From contig JARLGY010000047.1 in assembly GCA_031292525.1 (NCBI GenBank), positions 62,001-126,000 on the forward strand: a DNA stretch of 64,000 nucleotides, in the 5' to 3' direction. The DNA is from Flavipsychrobacter sp. Its GTDB lineage: Bacteria > Bacteroidota > Bacteroidia > Chitinophagales > Chitinophagaceae. A program made the position numbers and the translations under genes. A model generated the notes under the pieces. It was given only the letters and a program-made list of their open reading frames with translations. It ran no database searches and had not been told where the DNA came from. Every line of letters begins with the position of its first letter. Within the stretch, counting starts at the first letter, position 1. Shown piece after piece: positions 26,391-36,157 of this stretch.

Positions 26391-26580
26391 TTCATTTCTT
26401 TTGGTCGGCCAAAAGAAATGAAGCAAAGAAAAGGCCGCCCCTCTGCCGATCGCTCCGCGGGCATAGGGGTTAGCTATGCTGCGTGTTATGAAGGGTACTC
26501 CGATTATGGGCCACTGGTTTTTGCAGGCGATGAAGGATCGCAGCAAAAAAGGTGGCTGAATATGGGCTGAACTTTTCATT
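26391..26580. repeat. Dispersed repeat-like intergenic element with 14-bp hairpin
   Basis: Starts with a perfect 14-bp inverted repeat (TTCATTTCTTTTGG / CCAAAAGAAATGAA, loop TCGG, 26391-26422), followed by a GC-rich stretch through about 26580 that does not look like a gene but keeps short frames open on both strands. Similar 'cttcatttcttttg' hairpin elements are common between genes in Bacteroidota. A 79-codon frame here (26331-26570) is rejected. Confidence 0.45.
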
Positions 26581-26785
26581 TAGCTCCTAGACTATCATTT
26601 TGATGCATAGTAGCTAACCCAATGCATTTATGTCATAAATGTCTTAGATCAATCTCTCACCGATAGCTGCCGGTCTATTTAAAAGTTAAAGAAATTGTAA
26701 TCCGTATTTTAAAGCCAACGGTAAGGGGCTGGGATACGTCTGATTGTTAGTATCCCTTATTTTATTGTACTTAAAAACGTAGCCT
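26581..26785. promoter_or_regulatory. Leader/intergenic region of the receptor gene
   Basis: Holds a palindrome CATTTATG-T-CATAAATG (26625-26641) and a hairpin GGGATAC/GTATCCC (26731-26756) followed by TTATTTTATT, 30 nt before the receptor start. The hairpin could end an upstream transcript or act as an attenuator. Confidence 0.35.
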
Positions 26786-29197
26786 ATGTTGCGAATTGTT
26801 GTTTGCTTTGCTATTACCGTTGGAGCTGGCCATACTGTGTGCGCCCAAAACTATATTCTGATGGGCAGCGTAAAGAATGCTGAAGATAGAGGGGTACCGG
26901 TGGCTACGGTATCGGTACTGAAAGCCGCAGACTCGTCGTGGGTACGATCTGAATACACAGATGATAGCGGTAATTTTAAGATAGCAGACCTGCCTGCAAA
27001 CAGCTATATCCTAAATGTTGCTGCATTAAATTATAAGACCCAATTGCAGCAGGTGGCTCTTACCGAAAATAAGACCGTTTCTGTTACACTGCAAAAGGAG
27101 ATTAATTTGCTGAAAGAAGTGACCGTAAGCAGTAAGAAGCCATTTATTGAGTACGGGCTGGGGAAGACAATTGTGAATGTTGATGCATCTATATTATCAG
27201 CAGGTACCAATGTGCTGGACCTGTTAAAAAAATCTCCGGGTGTAACTGTAGATGGGCAGAACAATATTGCACTGCAAGGAAATAAAGGTGTGCTCATATT
27301 GATAGACGGCAGGGAAACTTACTTGAGTGGTGACGGGTTGGCGGATTATTTAAAGACATTGTCATCGGACGAAGTAGCGCAATTGGAACTGATCACGCAA
27401 CCATCTGCAAAATACGATGCCGCAGGTGTGGCCGGCATCATTAATATAAAGACGAAAAAGGAAAAGAGCAACGGATTTAATGGGTCGGCAACGGCCACAT
27501 ATGGTCAAGGAGTTTACCCGCATGATAACCTTGGCGTAATGCTGAATTATAAAAAGAAGAAGCTGAACCTGAGGGTCAACATCAATCATTATGATGGTGT
27601 AGGCTGGCAGTGGACCAGCAATTCCAGGACACTTAAGGATGCCGCTACACAAACGCCATCGGATATCATCCAGGAAAATTCCTATGCAAAAGAAGTATTT
27701 GCCAACTACCAGCTAAAGCTGGGGGCTGATTATACACTAAACGACAAGATGACTTTTGGTGGTGCAGCAACAGGCACGTATCATCCTAATCATGAAAATA
27801 CTAATGGCAACACTGTAATCAATGATCCTGCAGGCAATACCACAATAAACAGTATTGCATTTACACCTCAACACTTTATACGGCAAAATTTCCTGGCAAA
27901 TGCTTATTGGAAATATGACATTGACAAGCAAACTAACATGACGGTGGAGGTTAACTATGGGGCGTATAATAAGATGCTGCAGCAATTCTTAGATAATAAA
28001 GATTACGATGCACAAAAACAGCAAATTGACGATTTGTATCTGCGAGGCAATCTACCGTCTTCGATAAATGTGTATAATATAAAAGATGATTTCAGTACAA
28101 TATTGGCTAAAGGGGTAAAACTGGAAACGGGCTTTAAGAGCAGCCTTGCAAAAATAGATGATGAAGCAGATTATTCATTGTTCCAGAATAATGTGTGGGT
28201 GCCAGACCCGAGTCGCAGTAACCACTTTTTGTACAATGAAAACATTAATTCGCTTTATACAAATGCCCGCAAAAGCCTGGGCAAGAAATGGGAAGTGCAG
28301 GCAGGCTTAAGGGCTGAACAGGCTAATATCGACGGTACACAGGTCGCAGGTAATATACACATCTCACAAAACAGGCTGGCATTGTTTCCTACTGCGTTTG
28401 CAAGCTATAAGCTGAATGATAAGCATCAATTTGAAGCCAACTTTGGCCGCCGGATAGAGCGCCCTAACTATCAATCGCTGAACCCCTTTATTGATTTTGC
28501 AGACAAGTATGAATACAGAACCGGCAATCCTGAATTGAAGCCGCAATACAGTTACTATGCAGAACTAAAACATAACTACAAAAATGAGTTGATCACTACC
28601 GTAAAAGTAAGGCACACTACAGACGGCATAACTGGTGTCATCAAAACAGATACGGCAACCCTGGCCACCATCAGCACAGAGGAAAATACATCATCATCAG
28701 CCTCAGTGGGTTTATTGGTGAGCTACAACAAATTGTTATTTAAGTGGTGGCAATTATCTGCAAGCGGAGAATTGTTTTATGCATGGTATAATGACAGTAA
28801 TGCGGGCAGGCCAATATCGGTAGGCGGTACGGCCAGTTATTTGAGTTTTAACTCGCAATTCACACTGGGTAAGGGGTGGACGGCAGAAGGGGAATACTTC
28901 TTCGCAGGTACAAGCATAGAATCTGCAACCGCCGTCAGCCTGCCGTCGCAATGGATGGACTTTGGTATAGCTAAAAAAGTGCTGCATGATACAGCCACCA
29001 TCAAGTTCACTGTTTCTGACCCTTTCAATATGAATGGATATGGCGAGCGTTTTGTGACAGATAGTGTAAATGCTCTGAACAACTATAAATGGCACACCCG
29101 CGAGTGCGGTATTACGTTTACCTACAATTTTGGCAAGAAGTATGAGGCCAGAATGCACAGTACTGATGCTGAAGATACCAAGAGGATAAACATGTAA
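26786..29197 (+). CDS. TonB-dependent-receptor-like outer membrane protein (CarboxypepD_reg, plug, OMP_b-brl_3)
   Basis: 803 residues. Signal peptide 1-21 ('GHTVCAQ'). Residues 25-110 are a CarboxypepD_reg-like beta sandwich ('GVPVATVSVLKA...GNFKIADLP'). Residues 120-220 form a plug-like domain ('LGKTIVNVDASIL..GTNVLDLLKKSPGV', 'VLILIDGRETYL', 'SAKYDAAGVAGIINI'). The rest is a beta barrel ending in 'FTYNFGKKYE' and a short charged tail. This branch (outer membrane beta-barrel family 3) has the receptor fold but no SusD partner here, so the ligand is unknown. Confidence 0.9.
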   Translation: MLRIVVCFAITVGAGHTVCAQNYILMGSVKNAEDRGVPVATVSVLKAADSSWVRSEYTDDSGNFKIADLPANSYILNVAALNYKTQLQQVALTENKTVSVTLQKEINLLKEVTVSSKKPFIEYGLGKTIVNVDASILSAGTNVLDLLKKSPGVTVDGQNNIALQGNKGVLILIDGRETYLSGDGLADYLKTLSSDEVAQLELITQPSAKYDAAGVAGIINIKTKKEKSNGFNGSATATYGQGVYPHDNLGVMLNYKKKKLNLRVNINHYDGVGWQWTSNSRTLKDAATQTPSDIIQENSYAKEVFANYQLKLGADYTLNDKMTFGGAATGTYHPNHENTNGNTVINDPAGNTTINSIAFTPQHFIRQNFLANAYWKYDIDKQTNMTVEVNYGAYNKMLQQFLDNKDYDAQKQQIDDLYLRGNLPSSINVYNIKDDFSTILAKGVKLETGFKSSLAKIDDEADYSLFQNNVWVPDPSRSNHFLYNENINSLYTNARKSLGKKWEVQAGLRAEQANIDGTQVAGNIHISQNRLALFPTAFASYKLNDKHQFEANFGRRIERPNYQSLNPFIDFADKYEYRTGNPELKPQYSYYAELKHNYKNELITTVKVRHTTDGITGVIKTDTATLATISTEENTSSSASVGLLVSYNKLLFKWWQLSASGELFYAWYNDSNAGRPISVGGTASYLSFNSQFTLGKGWTAEGEYFFAGTSIESATAVSLPSQWMDFGIAKKVLHDTATIKFTVSDPFNMNGYGERFVTDSVNALNNYKWHTRECGITFTYNFGKKYEARMHSTDAEDTKRINM

Positions 29198-29228
29198 TGT
29201 TTTGGCAGAATCCTGGCAAATAAACTGG

Positions 29229-29236
29229 TATTTTTG
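29229..29236 (+). promoter_or_regulatory. Putative promoter (-7) for the YkgJ-family gene
   Basis: TATTTTTG at 29229-29236 matches TAnnTTTG; TTTG at 29201-29204 lies 24 nt upstream as a possible -33. The start codon is only 18 nt downstream. Confidence 0.45.
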
Positions 29237-29253
29237 CTCTTTAATAACACCTA

Positions 29254-29775
29254 TTGCAGAATATATACGAAACAGACCTTAACGTTATTGCGAAGGAAGC
29301 CTTGAGCAAAGAGGAGGAAAACGACCATTTTCTTCGTTTTGTGAAGCGGCAGGAAAGTGAGCGTACCGATGTGCTGGCGCATGACTTGAATGACCGGGTA
29401 AGCGCTGCGGTAGATTGCACCCAATGCGGTAATTGCTGCAAGACACTTGTGATCAATGTTACGGATGAAGAGGTGATCACCCTTGGTGGAAACCTGAACC
29501 TATCGCAAGCGGAAACGAATGATAGATATATAGAGACGAGCCTTGGGGGCAAGCATTTTATTAATACTGTTCCCTGCGCATTTTTAACGGGCAGTATGTG
29601 TGGCATATATGAGCACCGTTTTACTGAATGCCGGGATTTTCCGCACCTGCACAAAGATGGTTTTAAAGAGCGCTTATTGGGTACGTTGCTGCATTATGGG
29701 AGGTGTCCCATCATTTATAATGTAATAGAAGGAATGAAGAAAGCACTACATTTTAATGATGACCCAGTAGCTTAA
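29254..29775 (+). CDS. YkgJ-family cysteine-cluster protein
   Basis: 173 residues. Conserved cysteines C55, C58, C61, C62, C108, C116, C126 and one near 149 form the UPF0153/YkgJ pattern 'C..CG.CC ... PC.FL...C.IYE.RF.EC'. The cluster is thought to bind zinc or an Fe-S centre; the reaction is unknown. The start is TTG at 29254, forced because no earlier in-frame ATG exists and the N-terminal helix belongs to the family. Confidence 0.85.
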   Translation: MQNIYETDLNVIAKEALSKEEENDHFLRFVKRQESERTDVLAHDLNDRVSAAVDCTQCGNCCKTLVINVTDEEVITLGGNLNLSQAETNDRYIETSLGGKHFINTVPCAFLTGSMCGIYEHRFTECRDFPHLHKDGFKERLLGTLLHYGRCPIIYNVIEGMKKALHFNDDPVA

Positions 29776-29856
29776 CCTTTTCTTGATGATTTCTTAATGC
29801 ATTGGGTTTTCGGCATTATGTAAGTTTACATCAGATTTTTAAACGATCTGAATGTA

Positions 29857-30180
29857 ATGGTAACGCTCATAGACGTTCTGCATAAAATGTGTCCTGATAC
29901 CTTTAGGGGTAACGACCGCCATTACGATTTCAATGTCTGCATTACTGGCGATGTTGAGGCCTCTGAATCGGAATTCATGACCAGGTATGGGGCAGGAAGT
30001 ACCTATTATTTTAGACTTGAAAGTTACCTGCATGGCCGCAAGCTTGCAGCTGCGCTCTACAGGAGACTTACCGGCAGTATTTACAACTTGCCAGAAGAGT
30101 TACTTTATAAATACCGTTACGACCGTAACATGTACTTCTTTGTACATGTGAAGGAGGGCTCTACCATAGCCGCTTGCTGA
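29857..30180 (+). CDS. Conserved-looking small protein, function unknown
   Basis: 107 residues, soluble, mixed charge, with 'DVLHKMCPDTFRGNDRHYDFNV' style N-terminus and a Tyr/Arg-rich middle. The codon usage matches neighbours, and it sits between two same-strand genes (81 nt after, 37 nt before), which supports it being real. No domain recognised. Confidence 0.55.
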   Translation: MVTLIDVLHKMCPDTFRGNDRHYDFNVCITGDVEASESEFMTRYGAGSTYYFRLESYLHGRKLAAALYRRLTGSIYNLPEELLYKYRYDRNMYFFVHVKEGSTIAAC

Positions 30181-30217
30181 TTGCACATTATGTAATTGGC
30201 TCTGCGTATATTTATAG

Positions 30218-31075
30218 ATGTCTTTCACTTCTCAGTATATTACAACCAACGGCATACGCCTGCATTATCTTGACTTTTATGGCGATGGTCCTACACTCGT
30301 ATTAATGCACGGGCTTACTGCTAATGCACATGGGTTTGACGGCATGATAGCTGCGGGGCTGGATAAAGAATTCAGGGTGATCAGCGTGGACCTGAGAGGG
30401 CGCGGACTGAGTGATCAGCCAGAAAGTTATACTATTCCCGATCATGCGAAGGATATTATAGGTTTGCTTGATTTCCTGGGGATACAGGAAGCGTTAATAG
30501 GTGGACATTCTTTTGGAGGCTTGCTTACTTTTTATCTTGCCTACCATTATCCTGACCGGGTAAAGAAAATGATATTGCTGGATGCGGCAGCTAAAATGCA
30601 CCCTAACACCCGCGAAATGCTGACCCCTACATTAAGCAGGTTGGGCATGACTTTCTCTTCTTTTGACGAGTATCTGCAAAAGGTGAAGGTTGCGCCTTAT
30701 AATACCTTTTGGGAAGATAGCATGAAGAGCTATTATGAGGCTGATGTAGAAACGCTGCCAGACGGCGGTGTAATCCCCAGAAGCAAAATAGCACACATAG
30801 GGGCAGCAGCCGTAAGTGTGCTCAGCGAGCCGTGGTCAGAATATATAAGTAGTATTGAACAGCCCGCTATACTCATCAATGCTACCGGTATCTATACACT
30901 AGATGCACCCTTACTGCCGAAGGAACTTGCACTTGAAACAGTTGGTATGATGCAAAACTGTACTTATGTTGGGGTAGGGGGTAATCACCAAACTATGCTA
31001 TATGGAACAGGCGCAAAGCAGATCGTTTCGGCACTTAATGATTTTTTGGCAGAAGACAGGACCAATAAATGGTAA
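30218..31075 (+). CDS. Alpha/beta hydrolase
   Basis: 285 residues of the alpha/beta-hydrolase fold: oxyanion stretch 'LMHGLTANAHGFD', 'VDLRGRGLSD', nucleophile elbow G-H-S98-F-G, and the final His near H257 in 'GGNHQTM'. The acid is probably the Asp in a strand after residue 220 but is not certain. The substrate cannot be told from sequence; relatives include esterases, haloperoxidase-like and C-C hydrolases. Confidence 0.88.
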   Translation: MSFTSQYITTNGIRLHYLDFYGDGPTLVLMHGLTANAHGFDGMIAAGLDKEFRVISVDLRGRGLSDQPESYTIPDHAKDIIGLLDFLGIQEALIGGHSFGGLLTFYLAYHYPDRVKKMILLDAAAKMHPNTREMLTPTLSRLGMTFSSFDEYLQKVKVAPYNTFWEDSMKSYYEADVETLPDGGVIPRSKIAHIGAAAVSVLSEPWSEYISSIEQPAILINATGIYTLDAPLLPKELALETVGMMQNCTYVGVGGNHQTMLYGTGAKQIVSALNDFLAEDRTNKW

Positions 31076-31093
31076 GCACTGTGTGCTTAAACT

Positions 31094-31735
31094 TTACCGC
31101 CCGTATATGTACATGAACAAGCATAGTAGTATGGTAATAGCTATTACCACATAAGGTATCATGCTGTTCCTTTTCTCGGCCTGCAGGCGTCGTTGCTGTA
31201 CATGGTAGATGTCTGTGAGCAGTTCATTATCGCCTTCGGCCAGTTGAGAAAGTCGTGTAGCAACTTGCTGTATATAGGGGCTTTTTAAACTGGCGGTTGC
31301 ACGTAATATTTCAGCAGCTATTTTGCGGTTCAATTCCTCATCAGCATGTTGCTGCAATATAGCCAAATGGGCATCTGAAAGGAGGAGCATTATATAATCG
31401 TGCAAGGCAGTATGGCTCATGCGGTAGGTATCCATCCTAGCTATGTGTTGGTGCAGTTTTATGGCTTCCAATAATATCCAATCAGCTGTAATAATACGCT
31501 GATCGTTCAGCCTGGTACCCATTCCATTAAGCCAGCGCTCTTCGTCATATTTACGGCGCCTATCAGGGTGACTTAGGATGTTATATGCTTCGTGCAGTTG
31601 CTGAAAGTGTGCAGCCGCAAATGGGCTTTGATTCTTGTCAGGATGATATTGATGCGCCAGCCGCCTGTATGCCTGTTTTATTTCGGACAATGGGGCGTTT
31701 TGTGTTACTTCAAGTATCCTGTAAAAGTCTTTCAA
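31094..31735 (-). CDS. J-domain protein with C-terminal membrane anchor
   Basis: 213 residues. J domain at 1-66 with the H31-P32-D33 motif ('HQYHPDKNQ') and 'AYNILSHPDRRRKYD'. No zinc-finger or substrate domains follow; instead a helical region leads to a C-terminal membrane helix ('YVVIAITILLCLFMYIY') ending in GR. It would recruit DnaK to the inner membrane (inference). Convergent with the hydrolase gene. Confidence 0.88.
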   Translation of the reverse strand: MKDFYRILEVTQNAPLSEIKQAYRRLAHQYHPDKNQSPFAAAHFQQLHEAYNILSHPDRRRKYDEERWLNGMGTRLNDQRIITADWILLEAIKLHQHIARMDTYRMSHTALHDYIMLLLSDAHLAILQQHADEELNRKIAAEILRATASLKSPYIQQVATRLSQLAEGDNELLTDIYHVQQRRLQAEKRNSMIPYVVIAITILLCLFMYIYGR

Positions 31736-31850
31736 AGGTATGCAGGCAAATATCTATAGCGAAAATATGGTTTTTACAACGTACAACATCACCATGCCGG
31801 ACAGAGAATACCCGGAACATAAGTGAATCACAATAAATTATTGATGTTAT

Positions 31851-32228
31851 TTAGTAAGACAATGTTACGCTTGCTGTAACATTAGGCTTCTTATTTACAG
31901 AATGTACACTCTTAATGAAGAATAACTTTTCGCCATGCGATAAAAACACTCTTATACTGCTCAGGTCTGCATCATCATATTCAAGAACTGCCTGCTGCAG
32001 TTCATTACCCATTGGTTTGTAGCAATATTCAGTACCGTCCAGGATAACTGTTTTGTTGGTAATGATAACAGAACCAGCCTCATTGCCATTCACTACGTGT
32101 TCAGATCCATCATCAAGGTAAGCAATAGTCTGTGTACCAGCATATGAGTATGACTTACCGCCCTTGCTTATCATTCTGTATAAGGCAATGGCCAGCGCTG
32201 CAGCAATCATCAATAATACCGTGCGCAT
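31851..32228 (-). CDS. Small N-anchored protein, unknown function
   Basis: 125 residues. A hydrophobic N-terminal segment (3-17) is followed by a beta-rich domain ('AYLDDGSEHVVNGN', 'VILDGTEYCYKPMG'). The N-terminus has no clear cleavage site, so it may be a membrane anchor. No family recognised. It is set apart from both neighbours by 115 and 229 nt. Confidence 0.6.
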   Translation of the reverse strand: MRTVLLMIAAALAIALYRMISKGGKSYSYAGTQTIAYLDDGSEHVVNGNEAGSVIITNKTVILDGTEYCYKPMGNELQQAVLEYDDADLSSIRVFLSHGEKLFFIKSVHSVNKKPNVTASVTLSY

Positions 32229-32457
32229 AGTAGTTAGTTTTTACGACATGAAACCGTTATAAGTACTGATCTATAAGTTAGATAAATATAATGATAAAAA
32301 GCAAAATCCGGAAATATTAACTCATTTTTTTTCCTAACAACAAATTTATAAAAATTACTCCTGAAAATACCAAGGGGTATTGCACATTCCCCAAAATTAA
32401 CATTATGTGAATGCTAATATAAGTCTATATGCAGATCATGCCACTGGCCAACTCATT

Positions 32458-33090
32458 TTAAATAAACTTATTATCCTTAGCTAGCTTGATCGCGTCAGCT
32501 TTTGAATGAACATCCAGCTTGTGGTATATATTCTTTATGTGCGATTTTACGGTTTCCATATCAATAAATAGCTCTTGCGCTATGCGTTTGCGACTTTTGC
32601 CCGTAGCTATTTGTTCCAATATCTCCGTTTCGCGCCGGGTGAGCGGTGAGGTTTCGCTGCGCTGAAAAGAATGGATGACCATGCGGGCTATATTAGCACT
32701 CATAGGGCCACCACCTTCCATCACTTCCTGTATCGCACTGGTTATTTTCTCGTGTGGTGTATTCTTTGTCAGGTAGCCGGCAGCCCCGTTACTGAGCGCT
32801 TTAAAAATAAGTGTGTCCTGGTCGTACACGGTGAGTATAAGCACATGCACATCGGGGAGCAGTTTTTTTATTTTGGGTAGGGCATCCAGACCAGATATAC
32901 CGGGGAGCTCTACATCCAGCAATATTACGTCCGGATTATCCTGTACAATTTTTTTTGCAGCAGCCTCGTACGATGAGTAGCATCCCGCTATTCTATAGCC
33001 TTTTACATTGCCTATAAGAAAAGAATATCCTTCCCTAAGTGTCTCATCATCTTCAATAATGGCAACACTTATATCTGCATCACGGTTCAT
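32458..33090 (-). CDS. NarL/LuxR-type response regulator
   Basis: 210 residues. Receiver domain 8-125 with acidic residues E13/D14/D15, phosphoacceptor D59 ('VILLDVELPG') and the conserved Lys near 108 ('YLTKNTP'). LuxR-type HTH at 145-205 ('LTRRETEILEQIATGKSRKRIAQELFI' in part, 'VKSHIKNIYHKLDV'). It binds DNA when phosphorylated. The sensor kinase gene lies 40 nt upstream on the same strand, and the pair is very probably one two-component system. Confidence 0.93.
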   Translation of the reverse strand: MNRDADISVAIIEDDETLREGYSFLIGNVKGYRIAGCYSSYEAAAKKIVQDNPDVILLDVELPGISGLDALPKIKKLLPDVHVLILTVYDQDTLIFKALSNGAAGYLTKNTPHEKITSAIQEVMEGGGPMSANIARMVIHSFQRSETSPLTRRETEILEQIATGKSRKRIAQELFIDMETVKSHIKNIYHKLDVHSKADAIKLAKDNKFI

Positions 33091-33130
33091 ACTGTGTTTT
33101 TATTAAAGTTGAGAAAGTTTCACGGAATTA

Positions 33131-36094
33131 TCATCCCCTTTTAGACGGTATTTTAAACGTAAGGTTGATGATACTCCCTTTGCCCGGACGGGAGTCGATA
33201 TAGAGACGGGCATTAAAACGCAACGCACGCACATTCATGTTATTAATGCCGTTGCCTTTTTTTATAGTCCGTATGTCAAAACCCATACCGTTATCGGTAA
33301 GCACCATTTGCAGCACGTCTCTTCCCTTAAAATGCACATCTAACTTTACGTGTGAAGCTTTAGAATATTTAAGACAGTTATTTAAGGCTTCTTTAAATAT
33401 CATAATGAGATTGCGGCTCATGTCTAGGGGAAGGGTGTACTTGCGCCATTTTTCGTCGGTACCTACAAATTCAAAATCCACTTCCGTGTCCTGAAACAAG
33501 TCGACAGCAAAATCGCGGATGCGGTGCAGTATTTCGTATAGGTTATCGTTGGATGGTTGTAAAGACCATAAGATATCGCGGGTACCACTATATAACTGGC
33601 CTGTATTCTCTTCTATCTGGTCGAGTAATCGCTCTGAGTCGGGTGCCAGCTTGCCTAGCTTGCCTTTAAGTACATTTACCAGCACATTGATGCGGGTGAG
33701 CTTATTGCCTACCTCATCATGAAAATCTTCGGCGGTGCGCATCCTTATCTTACCCTGTTCTTCTGCGCGCAGTTTGGCCAGCAGATTGAGGCGGCGTTGT
33801 TTGCGGGTGTTGATAATATATTGGAACCCAATGCCGGCTAATATGCATATGCCGAGTATTGCAAGTTTGAACCACTTTGTTTTTTCAAAAGGGGTAATGA
33901 TCTCAAAAGGATAAGCCAGTTCCTGTATCTGTTTATCGCCTGCACCGCCGTTACACTGCACATGCAGCACATACTGTCCGGGAGGTAAAGCAGAATATGA
34001 TACCGTATTGGTTGCAGACCAATCGGACCAGGGAGCATCCAGGCCCACCACTTTATAGCGATACAATAAATGTTGATCGCCACTAAGCGTTATGGCTTTG
34101 AAGGTAAATGCGATGTTGTTCTTTTTGTAAGGCAAGTGCAGATTGTAGGGTACCTTGTACCAATTGTCTGTGCTATCGTACCAGGTTGTATCTGTAATGT
34201 TTTCACCAAACAATTTTACAGATTGCATAACGATACTTATAGGCTGCGATGAGATGATCTTTGAATCGGGCTGGTAATGGAATGCACCATTTGTGGTGCC
34301 AAACCATATACTACCATCCTTCATATTCAGCACTGAATTATGGTTGCTTTCCATGCCTGCAATGCCATCTTCCCTACCATAAAATGTTACGATGGGTTCA
34401 ATTCCCTTTAGTTTTATTTTATGTATGCCAAAGCCTGTTCCTACCCATACATTTCCTTCTTTATCTGTTGTAATGTTGTAAATGAAGTCTGATTGTAAGC
34501 CGTTGCTTTTATTGATAATAATGGACCTGCCTGTGTGCATGTTATAGGCAATCACACCATTGTCGCTGGTACCTATCCACAAACGATCGCCTTGTATAGT
34601 TAAACACTCTGCTATGAAACTGTCTGTTGCTGTATTGGTTTTGAAGTCTGTGACACTACCTTCATGATAAAGTTTTATACCCCTGTTTGTGGCCATTAGC
34701 ACACTGTCGTGACCGATCTGTATGAATGAAGAAACAGAAGCGGTAACAGGGATGGTTTTAAATGTATCGTGTACTACTACAATGGCGCCATTAGGAAAAC
34801 CGATAAATAAACGTCTTGAAGTATCGGTATATAATGCGGCTATACTATTGGAAGGCAGATGATGCATGGGCACCATATAGTTCTTAAAGATATTATCGTA
34901 GCGCCAAAGGCCTTGTGCACGGGTGCCTATCCATAACCGCCCGTCATGTGTATATGCCAGAGATGTTATGGATGGGGTAGGGTTGGCAGGAAATGCCAGT
35001 GGTGCTACCACACCATCCTGGAAGGTGTAGAGGCCAGCATCGTAAGTGCCCAGGTAAAGCTTGCCTGCGTGGTCTGAGGCTATACCCATTATTTGTGCGC
35101 TCGGCAGCCCCATACTTTCATCAAGTGCAGTAAACTGTGTGCCTGAATACCGGAAGATGCCTTGTCCGTCGCTTGCCAGCCAGAGGTTGCCCTCTGCGTC
35201 GGTAAATACATCGGTAAATATGTTGTCGCTAAGGCCATTGCGCTTATTATAGTATTGTAAGGTTTTGGGCGTATAGCGTATGGCCCCGCTATATGTAGCC
35301 AGCCAAATAGCGCCATAGTCGTCTTCGGTAATGGCAAGAAGGGCGGGTAGGGTTGTTAGCGGCTGGCCATTTAAGGTGGCTATCTTCATAGCGCCGCTAT
35401 CTATATAGTATAATCCCGCATTTGAAGTGAGCCATATTTTGTTTTGCTTGTCTTTATATATTTTGGTGATGACAGGTGGCTTACCATTGGGTGCCAGCGA
35501 GGTGAAGGACAGGCTGTCCCACACGTTGTTGTGGTGATAATAAACTACTCCTTGCTTTGCTACCCAAAAACCTTTAGTGTCTGGCAGAATAGCTGTGACA
35601 TATGCATTGTTAGTGGGCGTTTTGTATAGTTGTGGTTTTCCTTTAGTAACGTAATATACCCTGCCGGCAGCTGTACACCACATAGTATCCCTGCCGCCTG
35701 TTTTTACAGAAGTTACAGAAGATGCCAGGTTGTTTTCTGCATTCTTAAATACATAGTTCTTAAAAGTTTTTCCATCATATTGAGATAAGCCTTCGCTGCT
35801 ACCTACCCACAAATTGCCGCTGCTGTCAGTAGCCAGAGTACGTACATTGTTATCCAGCATGCCATTTCGTACAGTATATGTAGTGAATATTTTTCCATCG
35901 TAGCGAGATAGTCCACCGAGGGTGCCGATCCAGAGGTTGCCAGTTTTATCTTGTACAAGGCACGAGGGTTGAGATTGCACCAGGCCGTTCTCCACATTCA
36001 GGTTGAAAAAAGGATAGCGTTGTGCCCATATTAATGATGGAATGGTGCAAAAAAGCACACAGCATAGGTAACGTGCAAAACGGCCCAGGTTCAT
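33131..36094 (-). CDS. Reg_prop / Y_Y_Y sensor histidine kinase (HisKA_3)
   Basis: 987 residues. Signal peptide 1-24, then two seven-bladed-type sets of Reg_prop repeats ('D..GNLW.GT..GL..YDG') to about 650, a Y_Y_Y domain (650-735, 'HLPYKKNNIAFTF'), a single membrane helix near 745-765 and a HisKA_3 kinase with H792 in 'EDFHDEVGNKLTR'. The catalytic domain shows 'NLIMIFKEALNN' and 'DNGMGFD'. The periplasmic propeller senses an extracellular cue, probably a glycan product in relatives. Unlike hybrid two-component proteins it lacks its own receiver and AraC HTH and pairs with the LuxR-type regulator downstream. Confidence 0.93.
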   Translation of the reverse strand: MNLGRFARYLCCVLFCTIPSLIWAQRYPFFNLNVENGLVQSQPSCLVQDKTGNLWIGTLGGLSRYDGKIFTTYTVRNGMLDNNVRTLATDSSGNLWVGSSEGLSQYDGKTFKNYVFKNAENNLASSVTSVKTGGRDTMWCTAAGRVYYVTKGKPQLYKTPTNNAYVTAILPDTKGFWVAKQGVVYYHHNNVWDSLSFTSLAPNGKPPVITKIYKDKQNKIWLTSNAGLYYIDSGAMKIATLNGQPLTTLPALLAITEDDYGAIWLATYSGAIRYTPKTLQYYNKRNGLSDNIFTDVFTDAEGNLWLASDGQGIFRYSGTQFTALDESMGLPSAQIMGIASDHAGKLYLGTYDAGLYTFQDGVVAPLAFPANPTPSITSLAYTHDGRLWIGTRAQGLWRYDNIFKNYMVPMHHLPSNSIAALYTDTSRRLFIGFPNGAIVVVHDTFKTIPVTASVSSFIQIGHDSVLMATNRGIKLYHEGSVTDFKTNTATDSFIAECLTIQGDRLWIGTSDNGVIAYNMHTGRSIIINKSNGLQSDFIYNITTDKEGNVWVGTGFGIHKIKLKGIEPIVTFYGREDGIAGMESNHNSVLNMKDGSIWFGTTNGAFHYQPDSKIISSQPISIVMQSVKLFGENITDTTWYDSTDNWYKVPYNLHLPYKKNNIAFTFKAITLSGDQHLLYRYKVVGLDAPWSDWSATNTVSYSALPPGQYVLHVQCNGGAGDKQIQELAYPFEIITPFEKTKWFKLAILGICILAGIGFQYIINTRKQRRLNLLAKLRAEEQGKIRMRTAEDFHDEVGNKLTRINVLVNVLKGKLGKLAPDSERLLDQIEENTGQLYSGTRDILWSLQPSNDNLYEILHRIRDFAVDLFQDTEVDFEFVGTDEKWRKYTLPLDMSRNLIMIFKEALNNCLKYSKASHVKLDVHFKGRDVLQMVLTDNGMGFDIRTIKKGNGINNMNVRALRFNARLYIDSRPGKGSIINLTFKIPSKRG

Positions 36095-36141
36095 GGGGTT
36101 GAAATTAGCTTATAAAAATATTATTGGGGTATTTTATTAAA

Positions 36142-36157
36142 AAAAACGTACGTTTTT
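36142..36157. promoter_or_regulatory. 16-bp palindrome upstream of the propeller kinase
   Basis: AAAAACGTACGTTTTT, perfectly symmetric, 48 nt before the kinase start and 75 nt after the preceding kinase's stop. It may be an operator for the two-component pair or, less likely, a weak two-way terminator. Confidence 0.4.

Noticed and set aside
26331-26570. 79-codon frame after smc
   Set aside because: It begins in the smc terminator and is made of the hairpin-led repeat-like element.
32360-32400. Possible terminator after the LuxR-type regulator (AATACC/GGTATT)
   Set aside because: Only a 6-bp AT-rich stem, on the far side of 60 nt and without a T-run in the right direction.
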